A DNA stretch of 64,000 nt from an uncultured Eubacteriales bacterium (GCA_902795135.1 CADBJW010000004.1:1-64000), one strand, 5' to 3'. Shown: positions 1 through 8,806, numbered from the stretch's first letter. Numbers and translations are program-made. The notes: generated from the sequence alone by a model not told the origin.

Positions 1-3000
1 ACGATGTAGAGATCAGCGATCCGCTGTACAAGGAGACAGACTTCACGTTCAGCGGAACGGCATCAGCAGCAAGGACCAATGCCGGAACCACGAACATGGA
101 TCTTGCGGAAGGACAGTTCACAAATACGAACACGAACTTCAAGGATGTCAAATTCGTAGTTACAGACGGCTACCAGAAGATCGATCCGATCGATGTGACG
201 GTAACCATCACAGGACATCAGGGTGAAAACAACTACGATGGTACAAACCATTTGACAACAGGTTACGATGTAACAAACATCAGCAGCAATCTGTACAAGG
301 AGGCAGACTTCACGTTCAGCGGAACGGCAAGTGCTGAAAGAATGGATGCCGGAACAACGTATATGGGTCTTAAGGCCGAGCAGTTCGCTAATACGAACAG
401 CAACTTCGGAACTGTAACATTCAATGTAACGGATGGCTACCAGAAGATCGACCCGATCAGCGTAACGGTAACCATCACCGGCCACCACAACACGACCGAT
501 TATGACGGTGAAGAACACAGCGTCAGCGGCTATGATGTTGATATCAATAGTTCGCTTTACACTGAAGATGACTTCACGTTCAGCGGAACGGCAGAAGCTG
601 CAAGGACAGATGCGGGAACCACGAACATGGATCTGGCGCCTGATCAGTTCACTAACACGAACGGCAATTTTAAGGACGTTAATTTCGTAGTCACAGATGG
701 TTATCAGAAAATCGACCCGATCGATGTAACAGTCACAATAGTCGGCCACAATAACACGACAGATTATGATGGCGCGGAACATACTGTAACAGGCTATGAT
801 GTAACAGACATCAGCAGCGACCTGTATAAGGAGGCAGACTTCACGTTCAGCGGAACAGCATCAGCGACAAGGACAGATGCGGGAACCACGAACATGAATC
901 TTGCTTCGAGCCAGTTCACTAACACGAACACGAACTTCGGCACAGTAACCTTCAACGTAACGGACGGCTACCAGAAGATCGATAAGATCAAGGCCAAGGT
1001 AACCATAGTTGGTAACAAAAACGTTCATGTATATGATGGAACAAAACATACGATTTCCGGATATGAAGTAACAGACATCAGTACGCCTTTGTATCATGAA
1101 TCCGACTTCACCTTCGATGGCAATGATACGGCATCCAGAACGGAAAAAGGCATTACCTTGATGGGACTGGAGCCAGGAGATTTTACAAATACTAACACTA
1201 ACTTCAGTGAAGTCGAGTTCGATGTAACGGATGGGTATCAGCAGATCACTCCGCTCGAAAAAGTCGTTGTAACGATCACCGGCCACAATGATACGAGCGA
1301 TTATGATGGTGAAGAACACAGCGTCAGCGGCTATGATGTTGAGATCAGCAATCCGCTTTACACTGAAGCAGACTTCACGTTCAGCGGCACGGCAGAAGCT
1401 GCAAGGACCCACGCGGGATCAACGCCTATGGGACTTGAAAAGACCCAGTTCACAAACATCAATAAAAACTTCGAGGATGTTACGTTCAACGTCACAGACG
1501 GCTATCAGAAGATCGACCCGATCGATGTAACCGTTACGATAGTCGGTCATAATAACACGACTGATTATAATGGTAAAAAACATACTGTAACAGGTTATGA
1601 TGTAACAGACATCAGCAGCACGTTGTATACTGAAGCGGACTTCACGTTCAGCGGCAACCAGACTGCATCAGGCACAGATGCAGGCACATACTACATGGGT
1701 CTTGCGGAAAATCAGTTCACAAACAATAACGAAGATTTTGCATCAGTAACATTCGCAATCACGGACGGCTACCAGAAGATTGATCCGATTGATGTGACGG
1801 TAACGATCACCGGTCACAACGATTCGTCCACATATGATGGAACCGATCACAGAGTCAGCGGCTACGATGTATCGTTCAGTAATCAGCTTTACACTGAAGC
1901 AGACTTCACGTTTAACGGAACGGCAAGTGCAGTCAGAAAGGTTGTTGGCACAACGCAGATGGGTCTGACGGAAAGTCAGTTCACGAATACGAACAATAAC
2001 TTTAAGACTGTAACCTTCAGCATTATAGATGGTTATCAGGAAATCACGAGGGCCACTCTCGATGTCACAGCTCTTGAGCGGAACAAAGTGTATGACGGAG
2101 AACCTCTCAAGGGCGGCGCCACTGTTTCTGATATGAACGAAAGCACCATCACGTACAGTACTGATGGCGGAGAGACCTGGAGCAGTACAGTTCCAAGCAT
2201 CACGAATGTCGATGTGCTTGAATACAGCGTCAAGGTCGAAAATCCGAATTACAATACGGCGATCGTTGACGGCGGCAGACTTGAAGTCACACGAAAGGCA
2301 GTCACTGTAACAGCAGTTAATACGGGCAAGAAATACAATGAGGAAGATCCTGGACTGACTGCAACTGTTGAGGGTACGCTGAACGGAGACAGTATCGAAT
2401 ACAAAGTCAAACGTGAACCTGGAGATAATGTCGGTGAATACACGATTACTCCTTACGGAGAGAAGAACCAGGGCAACTACGAAGTTACGTACATAGAAGG
2501 AACGTTTACTATAAGCAAAGACAATACCTTGATAGTGAACGCAGTAAATTACAGCGGAACCTATGATGGCGCTACGCATAAGGGCGGCGCTGAGCCTTCA
2601 GTAACTGAAGGAACTACGATTTACTACAGCACAGACGACGGAAACACCTGGACAAAGACAGTGCCAAGCATCAAGAATGCAGGAACGGTAACGTATAAAG
2701 TCAAGGCCGTAAATCCGAATTACGAAGATGCCTTTGCGGAAGGTGAACTGAAGGTTGATCGCGCAACGGTCAGCGTCACTGTCAATAACGCGAACAAGAC
2801 TTACGGCGATCCGGATCCAAAATGGACGGCAACTGTCGACGGTATGCAAGGCGGTGAGAGTGCCAGCGACATCATTAAGGTGAAATACGACCGTGAAGCA
2901 GGCGAAGATGTTGGTGAGTACGCAGTCACACCTTCTCTGGCAGATGGAGCGGAACCACCGCAAAATTATATTGTAAAATACCTGTCGGGAACATTGACTA

Positions 3001-4256
3001 TCAATCTGGCAAGCGTGACAGTCAAGCCGAAGAATTCGAGCAAAGTATTCGGAGAGGGCGATCCGGCATTTGAAGCGGAAGTTACTGGTCTGGTCGATAA
3101 TTACAAATTAAAGTATGAAGTCACAAGACCAGGTGTTGGAACAGATGAAAGCGTAGGATTCTATCAGGATGCTATTGAGGCAAGTGGAGACGAGATCCAG
3201 GGCAACTATAGAGTAAGCTACGGATATGCAGATTTCACTATCACGAGATCAACAGATCTCGTTCTCACACCGACAAACTACACCGGCGTCTATGATGGTA
3301 GAAACCACAGTGCTAGTGTCGTTGCCAATATCACTGACGGTACGACGATTGAATACAGCACTGATGGTGGAAAGACGTGGAGCAAAACAGTGCCTGGCAT
3401 CAAAAATGTAGGTAAGCTGACAGTTATGATCAGGGCGACAAATCCTGACTATGAGGATGCAACGGCCGTACTGACCATGACGATAACGCCAAAGGCGCTT
3501 ACCATTACGACAGGCAGCGCGAGCAAGACATATGATGGAACAGCTTTAAGGAATAGTTCCGCTACGATATCAGGTCTTGCCGCAGGTGACATTGCGACAG
3601 TTACTGCAACAGGATCAAGGACGAATGTCGGAACCAGCACGAATACATATAGTATCAGCTGGGGCAGCACTGATCCGGACAACTATACGATCACAGAACG
3701 GCTTGGAAGTCTGGTAATCACTGAATATGTAGCACCTGCACCTGCGCCGACACCGACGACGCCGACTACACCGGCAGCACCTGCAGCAGCACCTGCCGTT
3801 GCAGCGGTACCGGCAGCACCTGCAGTCGCACCGGTAACACCGGCAGTTATCGCAGATGATCCTGTACCACAGGTCATCAATGATACACCTGCACCTCTCG
3901 CAGTTAATGCGAATTGGGCACTGATCAATTTGCTTTGCGCAATAGCGACAGCACTTCTCTCACTGATTATGCTGATCAGATACTTTGGTAAGAGGAGAGA
4001 AGAGGATGAAGAAACCGGCGAGGTTCAGGAAATCAAGAGAAAAGGTCTGGCAAGACTTGCAAGCATCATTCCGGCAGTCGGAGCGATCATAGCATTCATT
4101 CTCACTGAAGACATGAGCGCAGATATGGCTTTGACTGATAAATGGACACTGCTTATGATAGTGATCTTGATCATCCAGATTGTCGTAGCAATCATTGCAA
4201 AGACCAAGAAAGGTGATGAAGACAGCGCCGAGGGCGATGCGGCCGCAGCGCAGTAA
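1..4256 (+). CDS. Large repetitive surface protein, 5' end outside window
   Basis: The frame is open from base 3 to the stop at 4256, so the gene begins upstream of the window; about 1,417 residues are visible. The first part is a tandem array of about 89-residue modules (about 267 bp), each with a TGYDV or SGYDV segment, an FTFSGTA segment and a TDGYQKI end. Next come MBG-like modules with YDG, YSTDGG and YG/DP signatures, then a Pro/Ala/Thr-rich stretch. The C-terminus carries about three hydrophobic helices separated by a charged loop, and there is no LPXTG motif. I infer a cell-surface stalk or adhesin held in the membrane by this C-terminal region. The binding partner is unknown. A strong terminator follows the stop. 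Confidence 0.85.
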   Translation, partial: DVEISDPLYKETDFTFSGTASAARTNAGTTNMDLAEGQFTNTNTNFKDVKFVVTDGYQKIDPIDVTVTITGHQGENNYDGTNHLTTGYDVTNISSNLYKEADFTFSGTASAERMDAGTTYMGLKAEQFANTNSNFGTVTFNVTDGYQKIDPISVTVTITGHHNTTDYDGEEHSVSGYDVDINSSLYTEDDFTFSGTAEAARTDAGTTNMDLAPDQFTNTNGNFKDVNFVVTDGYQKIDPIDVTVTIVGHNNTTDYDGAEHTVTGYDVTDISSDLYKEADFTFSGTASATRTDAGTTNMNLASSQFTNTNTNFGTVTFNVTDGYQKIDKIKAKVTIVGNKNVHVYDGTKHTISGYEVTDISTPLYHESDFTFDGNDTASRTEKGITLMGLEPGDFTNTNTNFSEVEFDVTDGYQQITPLEKVVVTITGHNDTSDYDGEEHSVSGYDVEISNPLYTEADFTFSGTAEAARTHAGSTPMGLEKTQFTNINKNFEDVTFNVTDGYQKIDPIDVTVTIVGHNNTTDYNGKKHTVTGYDVTDISSTLYTEADFTFSGNQTASGTDAGTYYMGLAENQFTNNNEDFASVTFAITDGYQKIDPIDVTVTITGHNDSSTYDGTDHRVSGYDVSFSNQLYTEADFTFNGTASAVRKVVGTTQMGLTESQFTNTNNNFKTVTFSIIDGYQEITRATLDVTALERNKVYDGEPLKGGATVSDMNESTITYSTDGGETWSSTVPSITNVDVLEYSVKVENPNYNTAIVDGGRLEVTRKAVTVTAVNTGKKYNEEDPGLTATVEGTLNGDSIEYKVKREPGDNVGEYTITPYGEKNQGNYEVTYIEGTFTISKDNTLIVNAVNYSGTYDGATHKGGAEPSVTEGTTIYYSTDDGNTWTKTVPSIKNAGTVTYKVKAVNPNYEDAFAEGELKVDRATVSVTVNNANKTYGDPDPKWTATVDGMQGGESASDIIKVKYDREAGEDVGEYAVTPSLADGAEPPQNYIVKYLSGTLTINLASVTVKPKNSSKVFGEGDPAFEAEVTGLVDNYKLKYEVTRPGVGTDESVGFYQDAIEASGDEIQGNYRVSYGYADFTITRSTDLVLTPTNYTGVYDGRNHSASVVANITDGTTIEYSTDGGKTWSKTVPGIKNVGKLTVMIRATNPDYEDATAVLTMTITPKALTITTGSASKTYDGTALRNSSATISGLAAGDIATVTATGSRTNVGTSTNTYSISWGSTDPDNYTITERLGSLVITEYVAPAPAPTPTTPTTPAAPAAAPAVAAVPAAPAVAPVTPAVIADDPVPQVINDTPAPLAVNANWALINLLCAIATALLSLIMLIRYFGKRREEDEETGEVQEIKRKGLARLASIIPAVGAIIAFILTEDMSADMALTDKWTLLMIVILIIQIVVAIIAKTKKGDEDSAEGDAAAAQ
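192..2054 (+). repeat. Seven tandem ~267-bp coding repeats
   Basis: Unit boundaries fall near 192, 459, 723, 990, 1260, 1523 and 1791, ending near 2054, with a partial eighth unit at the left edge. Several blocks, such as the one encoding FTFSGTA and the one encoding TDGYQKIDPI, are nearly identical at DNA level between units. This suggests recent expansion or gene conversion and makes the region prone to copy-number change and assembly error. Confidence 0.9.
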
Positions 4257-4302
4257 TCGCATTCCAAGAGGACAATGAAACAAAATAAGATAAGAATTTT
4301 GT

Positions 4303-4337
4303 ACGACCAGTATCATGACGATACTGGTCGTTTTTTA
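4303..4337 (+). terminator. Rho-independent terminator of the surface protein gene
   Basis: A 12-bp perfect stem (4303-4314 with 4320-4331) with a 5-nt loop is followed by a run of T. It lies 47 bases after the stop codon of the repetitive surface protein gene. Confidence 0.9.
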
Positions 4338-4387
4338 CAGATATGTAGATTGTGTATAACGTCGTAATCCATTTTGGCAGCATGATA

Positions 4388-4416
4388 AAAGAGGCTTAAT
4401 GCGACAAGCCTCTTTC
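4388..4416 (-). terminator. Terminator overlapping the end of the DUF3793 gene
   Basis: A 10-bp stem (4388-4397 with 4406-4415) is followed, on the minus strand, by a short T-rich tract. The stem includes the last codons and stop of the DUF3793-like gene, so that gene ends inside its own terminator. Confidence 0.75.
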
Positions 4417-4752
4417 TTTTACGGTAAGCTTTTGACAGATACGATCTATCAGCCTGCGAATGCAGAACTCATGAGGTGTGTGTTCGTAACCGTTTTCCTT
4501 CAGGATAGTCCGGGCCTCTTCTCTGGAAAGATCCTGCTGGAGCCTTCCGGGACGAAACAGGTAAATCAAAGCCCTGCCTTTGCTAGCGCGCAGACAAATA
4601 ACACGAAGCCCCTTTTTATTAAGAACCGCGCTAAGACGTTGCAGATCCTGGTTCAGCGTCCGGCGAGAATGGTATGATGTTGTAAATATATTACCGGTTT
4701 TTAGTCCGGCCAGTGTCGGCGCACAGTGCCGGATGATCATATCTTCAGACAT
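4396..4752 (-). CDS. Short DUF3793-family protein
   Basis: The 118-residue product has the N-terminal features I associate with DUF3793: a hydrophilic start leading into an HCAPTLAGLKTGN motif, then a basic region with LIYLFRPGRL and an ENGYEH segment. The usual C-terminal half of the family, containing FPHEIGLFLGYP and the following region, is missing. The stop falls in the terminator stem. It lies 12 bases downstream of the flavodoxin gene and is probably cotranscribed with it; in other Firmicutes this family is often found beside flavodoxin or iron-related genes. The function is unknown. The gene may be a genuine short form or a decayed remnant. Confidence 0.7.
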   Translation of the reverse strand: MSEDMIIRHCAPTLAGLKTGNIFTTSYHSRRTLNQDLQRLSAVLNKKGLRVICLRASKGRALIYLFRPGRLQQDLSREEARTILKENGYEHTPHEFCIRRLIDRICQKLTVKERGLSH

Positions 4753-4764
4753 TTTTATACAAGT

Positions 4765-5187
4765 TTATACGAGGGCTGCGCCGAGCTTTTCGCAGGCAGC
4801 GACACCGTCTGCATCAGGTTCAAGGTGACATATTACATAGTCACATGCCATAACGGCTCCGGCGTTGCGGCATCTTTCGTCCCAAAGGCGCATCCACTCG
4901 CCGTCACCCCAGTCATATGAACCGAAAAGCGCTATTTTCTTGTCAGCTAAGGATGCTTCGCATTCGGTAAACATTGGTTCGAAAATGTCTTCTTCTAATA
5001 CTTCGGCACCCATAGCAGGGCAGCCAAAGGCTACTGCATCATAATTAGTCAATAGACCAGCATTGAAATCGGCTGCCATCAGAAGATCAACATCTGCGCC
5101 TGCTGCCTTAGCTCCATCAACGACCGCTTTGGCCATTGCTTCTGTATTGCCTGTCATACTCCAGTAAACAACTGCTATCTTGCTCAT
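4765..5187 (-). CDS. Flavodoxin
   Basis: This 140-residue protein is a typical short-chain flavodoxin carrying FMN as a one- or two-electron carrier in the cytoplasm. The phosphate-binding loop SMTGNTEAM follows the first strand, and the isoalloxazine-binding loops appear as GCPAMGAE and GSYDWGDGEW. The ATG is preceded by AGGAGG at good spacing. Its promoter region holds two short inverted repeats resembling DtxR-type metal-regulator boxes, which suits replacement of ferredoxin under iron shortage. The partner enzyme is not evident. It is the first gene of a likely two-gene unit with the DUF3793 protein. Confidence 0.93.
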   Translation of the reverse strand: MSKIAVVYWSMTGNTEAMAKAVVDGAKAAGADVDLLMAADFNAGLLTNYDAVAFGCPAMGAEVLEEDIFEPMFTECEASLADKKIALFGSYDWGDGEWMRLWDERCRNAGAVMACDYVICHLEPDADGVAACEKLGAALV

Positions 5188-5231
5188 TTTTTCCTCCTGG
5201 TGATTTAGTATAGCTGTAGATTCACGTATTA

Positions 5232-5247
5232 GTTAGCTGTTGCTAAC
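5232..5247. promoter_or_regulatory. Inverted repeat GTTAGC-N4-GCTAAC, candidate DtxR-type operator
   Basis: This is a perfect 6-bp inverted repeat with a 4-base centre. It sits at the predicted transcription start of the flavodoxin unit, just downstream of the -10 box, where a bound repressor would block transcription. The TTAGC/GCTAA half-sites resemble those of DtxR/IdeR-type iron regulators. Confidence 0.5.
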
Positions 5248-5254
5248 CAACTTG

Positions 5255-5283
5255 AGTATAATTCATTTCAAAGGAACTGTCAA
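5255..5283 (-). promoter_or_regulatory. Sigma-A promoter of the flavodoxin unit
   Basis: On the minus strand, TTGACA (5278-5283) and TATACT (5255-5260) are separated by exactly 17 bases. The predicted start of transcription is near 5248, about 60 bases before the flavodoxin ATG. Confidence 0.8.
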
Positions 5284-5310
5284 TGCTAAAGTTACAACAT
5301 TTAAATCTAA

Positions 5311-5324
5311 TTAGCAAAGGCTAA
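5311..5324. promoter_or_regulatory. Second inverted repeat TTAGC-N4-GCTAA
   Basis: This has the same half-site as the box at 5232-5247, again with a 4-base centre, about 28 bases upstream of the -35 hexamer of the flavodoxin promoter. Two copies flanking one promoter support a shared regulator. The site could also influence the divergent gene starting at 5470. Confidence 0.45.
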
Positions 5325-5417
5325 CTAATTAAGAAATAAATCATGACAACCAAAATGCCAGCTGTATTTATTAACAATTTTTTATGAAATAATTAAGGGC
5401 AATTAAGCGTGAGTCTA

Positions 5418-5445
5418 TTGTGTTTTTTGGTAAGAATGATATGCT
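5418..5445 (+). promoter_or_regulatory. Possible promoter of the subtilase-like gene
   Basis: TTGTGT and TATGCT are separated by 16 bases, followed by an AGGAG-type ribosome binding site and the ATG at 5470. Both hexamers deviate from consensus, so this is tentative. Confidence 0.4.
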
Positions 5446-5469
5446 ATGTTCATAGAATAGGAGAAGTCT

Positions 5470-7041
5470 ATGTCATTCATCAAATCCAGAACGATTCAAT
5501 TAATAATTGTCTGTGTCGTAGCGCTGGCCATGATAGCGCAGGGAGCCTTTGTAATAAAGGATACTGCCTACGGAGCTGATGAGAATTCGACAGACAATCT
5601 CGGCTATGTCGACAACCAGCTGATGGTAACGTTCAAGCAGGACGTCAGCCATAAGGAGGCGGTTGATATAGTTGCTTTTGCTGTGTCTGAAGAACTCCTC
5701 AAAAACAATGCGGGCGCCGCAGCTAGCATTTCCAAGATCAAAGAAGGAATAACGCTTAAGAAGATCAAGTCTGATGACAACATGATGCTCGTAAAGATCG
5801 GCACGAATCTGGATGAGGAAACAATATCCAAGGAACTCGAGAGAAATCCGGATGTCGACAAGGCGCAGCCGAATTACCGCTACAAGGCTGCGGCAGATAC
5901 GGATTTTGCAAAAGCCACCGCGCAGCAGACCAGCGAGCAGCAGGCGCAGCAGACTGAGTGGTACATGGACTACATAGACGCTCCGGAAGCGCTCAAAGTC
6001 ATAGAAGAGCAGAAAAACAAAAAGCAACAAACTCAAGAAAATCAAGCAGGCACAGAAAGCAGCGAAGAATCAAATCCGGTCACGATCGCGATAATCGGCG
6101 GCAAATATGAAGGCGCTCTGATCAATAATGTTGTAGGAAAAGGCAACGATATCATCGCTACGATGCCAGTCGAAGCTGAGGCCACAACAGCAGGCATCAC
6201 ATCAGGGATCGATTACGCATGCAGCCATAATGCCAGGATCATTATCCTGTCGGTTGGCCGAGGCGGATATGATGCGGCTCTTGAGAAAAAGATAAACTGG
6301 GCTTTGGAAGAAGGCGCACTGATAATCGCGCCGGCAGGTGACGAAGGAATCGATGCGGCATGGTATCCGGCTGATTACAAGAATTGCATAGGCTGCGTGA
6401 ACACAGTCAAATATTCAGATGCGTACAGCATGGCCTGCAGAAATGAAAAGTCCAATTACGGGAAAGACAAAGACATCTCTGCACCCGGAACAGATATCAG
6501 GATCACAGATGAAAACGGTGAAGAAGTTACAGGGACCAGTTCATCCTGCTCAGCTGCCATAGTCGCAGCCACAGCAGCAATGGTCATGCATACCGACACG
6601 AAGCTGAAACCGGCTGAGGTCAGGGAAACACTGGTCAAAACAGCAACAGACATCAGCGTGTCCGATTTTGACGTTTACACCGGATATGGCAATGTCAATG
6701 CGTATGAAGCGGTCGCGCTGGCTACGGGAGTCAAAACCAGCGCTGAAGAAAAAACACTCGGCAAAACTGTTGCTAAAGCAAAGGCCGAAAAAGAAGGCAT
6801 AGCGATCAGCTGGTCATCGGTAAAGGACGCAAGCAATTACATCGTTTTCAGAAAAGGGCCGGAAGACGATTATTACATGCAGATTGCAGACCTCAATGAA
6901 GATGAAATGAAGTGGAGCGATACGGGCTGTGCCGTTGGCAAGGAGTACTCATACAAAGTCATGGCTGCGGCGACATCAGAAGACGGCAAGAAAATCAAAG
7001 GCGAAGGTAGCGATCCGATGACAGTGAAGTTTGGTGAGTAA
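5470..7041 (+). CDS. Secreted S8 subtilase-like protein lacking the catalytic triad
   Basis: The 523-residue protein has a signal peptide or N-terminal anchor (about 1-35), a fervidolysin-type prodomain-like segment (about 45-140, ending in AQPNY), a Gln/Glu-rich linker, a subtilisin-fold domain (about 203-415) and a C-terminal fibronectin-III-like domain (about 435-523). The catalytic Asp position of VxxIDxG is Gly210 (IAIIGGK), no HGTxVA histidine motif is present, and the oxyanion Asn position is Asp291 (APAGDEG). Ser357 in GTSSSCSAA remains. I conclude it is probably not an active serine protease and may act as a binding or scaffold protein outside the cell. A frameshift is unlikely because the frame is intact throughout. 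Confidence 0.8.
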   Translation: MSFIKSRTIQLIIVCVVALAMIAQGAFVIKDTAYGADENSTDNLGYVDNQLMVTFKQDVSHKEAVDIVAFAVSEELLKNNAGAAASISKIKEGITLKKIKSDDNMMLVKIGTNLDEETISKELERNPDVDKAQPNYRYKAAADTDFAKATAQQTSEQQAQQTEWYMDYIDAPEALKVIEEQKNKKQQTQENQAGTESSEESNPVTIAIIGGKYEGALINNVVGKGNDIIATMPVEAEATTAGITSGIDYACSHNARIIILSVGRGGYDAALEKKINWALEEGALIIAPAGDEGIDAAWYPADYKNCIGCVNTVKYSDAYSMACRNEKSNYGKDKDISAPGTDIRITDENGEEVTGTSSSCSAAIVAATAAMVMHTDTKLKPAEVRETLVKTATDISVSDFDVYTGYGNVNAYEAVALATGVKTSAEEKTLGKTVAKAKAEKEGIAISWSSVKDASNYIVFRKGPEDDYYMQIADLNEDEMKWSDTGCAVGKEYSYKVMAAATSEDGKKIKGEGSDPMTVKFGE

Positions 7042-7064
7042 CTGAGTATATCAAAGTGGATGGG

Positions 7065-7619
7065 ATGCGAAACGACAGAGTTTTAAGAATATATACAGAC
7101 GGAGGATGCGCAGGGAACCAAAGCCAGGAGAATGTTGGCGGATGGGGAGCGATCCTTGAATACGGGAGCGCAGTCAAAGAGTTATATGGCGGTCAGAAGA
7201 ACACCACCAATAACCGGATGGAAATGACGGCGCTTCTTGAAGCTTTCGGAGCAATTACGAAAGAAAACCAGAACATCCAGGTGTTTTCAGACAGCAGTTA
7301 TCTGATGGACTGCTTCAGAAAAAAATGGTATGTCACCTGGCAAAAGAACGGATGGAAGAATGCTCAGAAAAAACCAGTCGAAAACAAAGATCTCTGGGAG
7401 CAGCTGATTCCTTATCTGGATAGGCACGACATCCGGTTTTTCCGCGTCAAGGGCCATGTGAATCTCAACAGCAAAGTGACGGATTTTGATAAGCTGTATG
7501 AGAAATTCTGCGAATGGAACGGAACGGAGTTTTCTTACGAAGAGTTCGAATATATTACAGAAAAAAACAACAGAGCTGATGAACTCGCCAATATAGGCAT
7601 TGACGAGTTCAGAGAATAA
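7065..7619 (+). CDS. RNase H family protein
   Basis: This is a 184-residue RNase HI-type enzyme that would cleave the RNA strand of RNA-DNA hybrids. The four acidic metal ligands are visible in YTDGGC, NRMEM, FSDSSYL and NNRADELA. It is longer than the usual 150-160 residues because of an insertion around VTDFDKLYEKFCEW before the last Asp motif. I chose the ATG at 7065; an upstream in-frame GTG at 7056 is possible and neither has a strong ribosome binding site. It starts 24 bases after the subtilase-like gene and may be read through from it. Confidence 0.88.
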   Translation: MRNDRVLRIYTDGGCAGNQSQENVGGWGAILEYGSAVKELYGGQKNTTNNRMEMTALLEAFGAITKENQNIQVFSDSSYLMDCFRKKWYVTWQKNGWKNAQKKPVENKDLWEQLIPYLDRHDIRFFRVKGHVNLNSKVTDFDKLYEKFCEWNGTEFSYEEFEYITEKNNRADELANIGIDEFRE

Positions 7620-7633
7620 AGCGCTGCGGAATG

Positions 7634-7957
7634 TTACATGTTTTCGAATTTCTTAGTTGCGTCTACGAACTTTTGCAACGTTCCCAGATGCACATAATAG
7701 TATGAGAAACGATCTTGTTTTTTTACCTGCAAAAGGTCCGCATCGACCAGCTTCTTTACGTGCTGGGAAATGGTTGCCTGCGAATAGTCGAATTCATTTA
7801 CCAGATCCTTGTTGCAGACTGGGGTCCTGGTTTTATTTTGCTGCATAATGTAACGGAAAATCTTGATTCTGGCAGGGTGCGCCAGCGCGTCTGACACCTG
7901 CGCCATCAGCAATATTTCTTTTTCCTGCATTTCGTCATAATCTTTACGTAGTCTCAT
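7634..7957 (-). CDS. ArsR-family winged-helix regulator
   Basis: The 107-residue protein has the ArsR pattern: an N-terminal helix with ALAHPARIKIFRYI, a recognition helix in YSQATISQHVKKLVDADLL, and a wing in VKKQDRFSYYYV. No cysteine-based metal site like the CxC of ArsR/CadC is evident near the recognition helix, so the effector cannot be guessed. AGGAG precedes the ATG. It converges on the RNase H gene and has no obvious target gene next to it. Confidence 0.88.
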   Translation of the reverse strand: MRLRKDYDEMQEKEILLMAQVSDALAHPARIKIFRYIMQQNKTRTPVCNKDLVNEFDYSQATISQHVKKLVDADLLQVKKQDRFSYYYVHLGTLQKFVDATKKFENM

Positions 7958-7994
7958 TTTGTCGGTCTCCTAAAAAGTGTGTCTGGTTGTTACC

Positions 7995-8003
7995 ATTATA
8001 CCA
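7995..8003 (-). promoter_or_regulatory. Extended -10 promoter of the ArsR-type gene
   Basis: The minus strand reads TGG-TATAAT, an extended -10 element, about 38 bases upstream of the ArsR-type start codon. No good -35 hexamer is visible. Confidence 0.55.
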
Positions 8004-8035
8004 TATCTCATCTATGCTGTATCCCACCACCGGCG

Positions 8036-8734
8036 CTATAAGCCCAGCGCCTCCCGGTTATCCTCCATGAACCTGATGATCTCACCCGCCATGAATAAGT
8101 GCGCGTTCGGCATCGGGTGGATGCCGTCCAGATAAACGAGATCGATATCGTCAAAGCCCTTTGCATATTCAGTAAAGGCCACATTCATGTCGACGTACAG
8201 TCTGCCCGACTTGCGTATCAACTCCGAGAACTCATCGACATCGCGGTTCACTGCCGGGTAAGAAACGCCGAAACCGGCCATCCACATACATTCGGCCTTC
8301 TCCGCGTCAACGCGTATCGGTGTGATATATATTGGCGTCACTCCGTTTGCTTCAGCCTCTTCCGACAGCGCTTCCAAATGAGCAAAAGCCTCTGCCGGTG
8401 TATATTCCCGAAAGATGAAGTCATTGGTTCCGGTCAGAAAATATACAAAGTCAGGATTGCTGTCAAGGACATCCGCCTGAAAGCGGCGGGCGATGCCCTC
8501 AGTAGTGTCGCCGTTTACTCCCTTGTTTATAATGTCGAAGCCGACATTCTTAGCGAAAACCGGCTGTTTTAGCATGACAGCTGTTGTGCCGTCCTCGGAT
8601 GGGCTGCCTGAACTGTCAGGCGAGGGCGGATCACCCTTTATGGTCCGGCGCAGAGCGCCGACGAAGCTTTTGCCCTTGCTCCATGGATACCCGGCGACTA
8701 TGCTGTTGCCTATAAAAACTATCTTCTGTTTCAT
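8036..8734 (-). CDS. SGNH/GDSL-family hydrolase
   Basis: The 232-residue protein has the SGNH blocks in order: block I GNSIVAG with the nucleophilic Ser, block II Gly in NKGVNGDTT, block III Asn in LTGTNDF, and block V Asp/His in DGIHPMPNAH. It is an esterase, lipase or acyl hydrolase of unknown substrate. No signal peptide is seen, so it is probably cytoplasmic. An insertion of about 30 residues rich in Pro, Ser and Gly follows the first helix and is not typical of the family. It appears to be a single-gene unit. Confidence 0.85.
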   Translation of the reverse strand: MKQKIVFIGNSIVAGYPWSKGKSFVGALRRTIKGDPPSPDSSGSPSEDGTTAVMLKQPVFAKNVGFDIINKGVNGDTTEGIARRFQADVLDSNPDFVYFLTGTNDFIFREYTPAEAFAHLEALSEEAEANGVTPIYITPIRVDAEKAECMWMAGFGVSYPAVNRDVDEFSELIRKSGRLYVDMNVAFTEYAKGFDDIDLVYLDGIHPMPNAHLFMAGEIIRFMEDNREALGL

Positions 8735-8797
8735 GTCGATCCCCCTGTTTGTCGGATATAGTTGGATTCGTTAACGTATCGCCTAAAAGCAATAGTA

Positions 8798-8806
8798 ATT
8801 ATAGCA
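8798..8806 (-). promoter_or_regulatory. Extended -10 promoter of the SGNH hydrolase gene
   Basis: The minus strand reads TGC-TATAAT about 64 bases upstream of the hydrolase start. The -35 region is poor, as expected for an extended -10 promoter. Confidence 0.5.

Noticed and set aside
63..2579. Long open reading frames on the minus strand across the surface-protein repeats
   Set aside because: They mirror the repetitive plus-strand coding sequence, have no ribosome binding sites and contain no recognisable domain.
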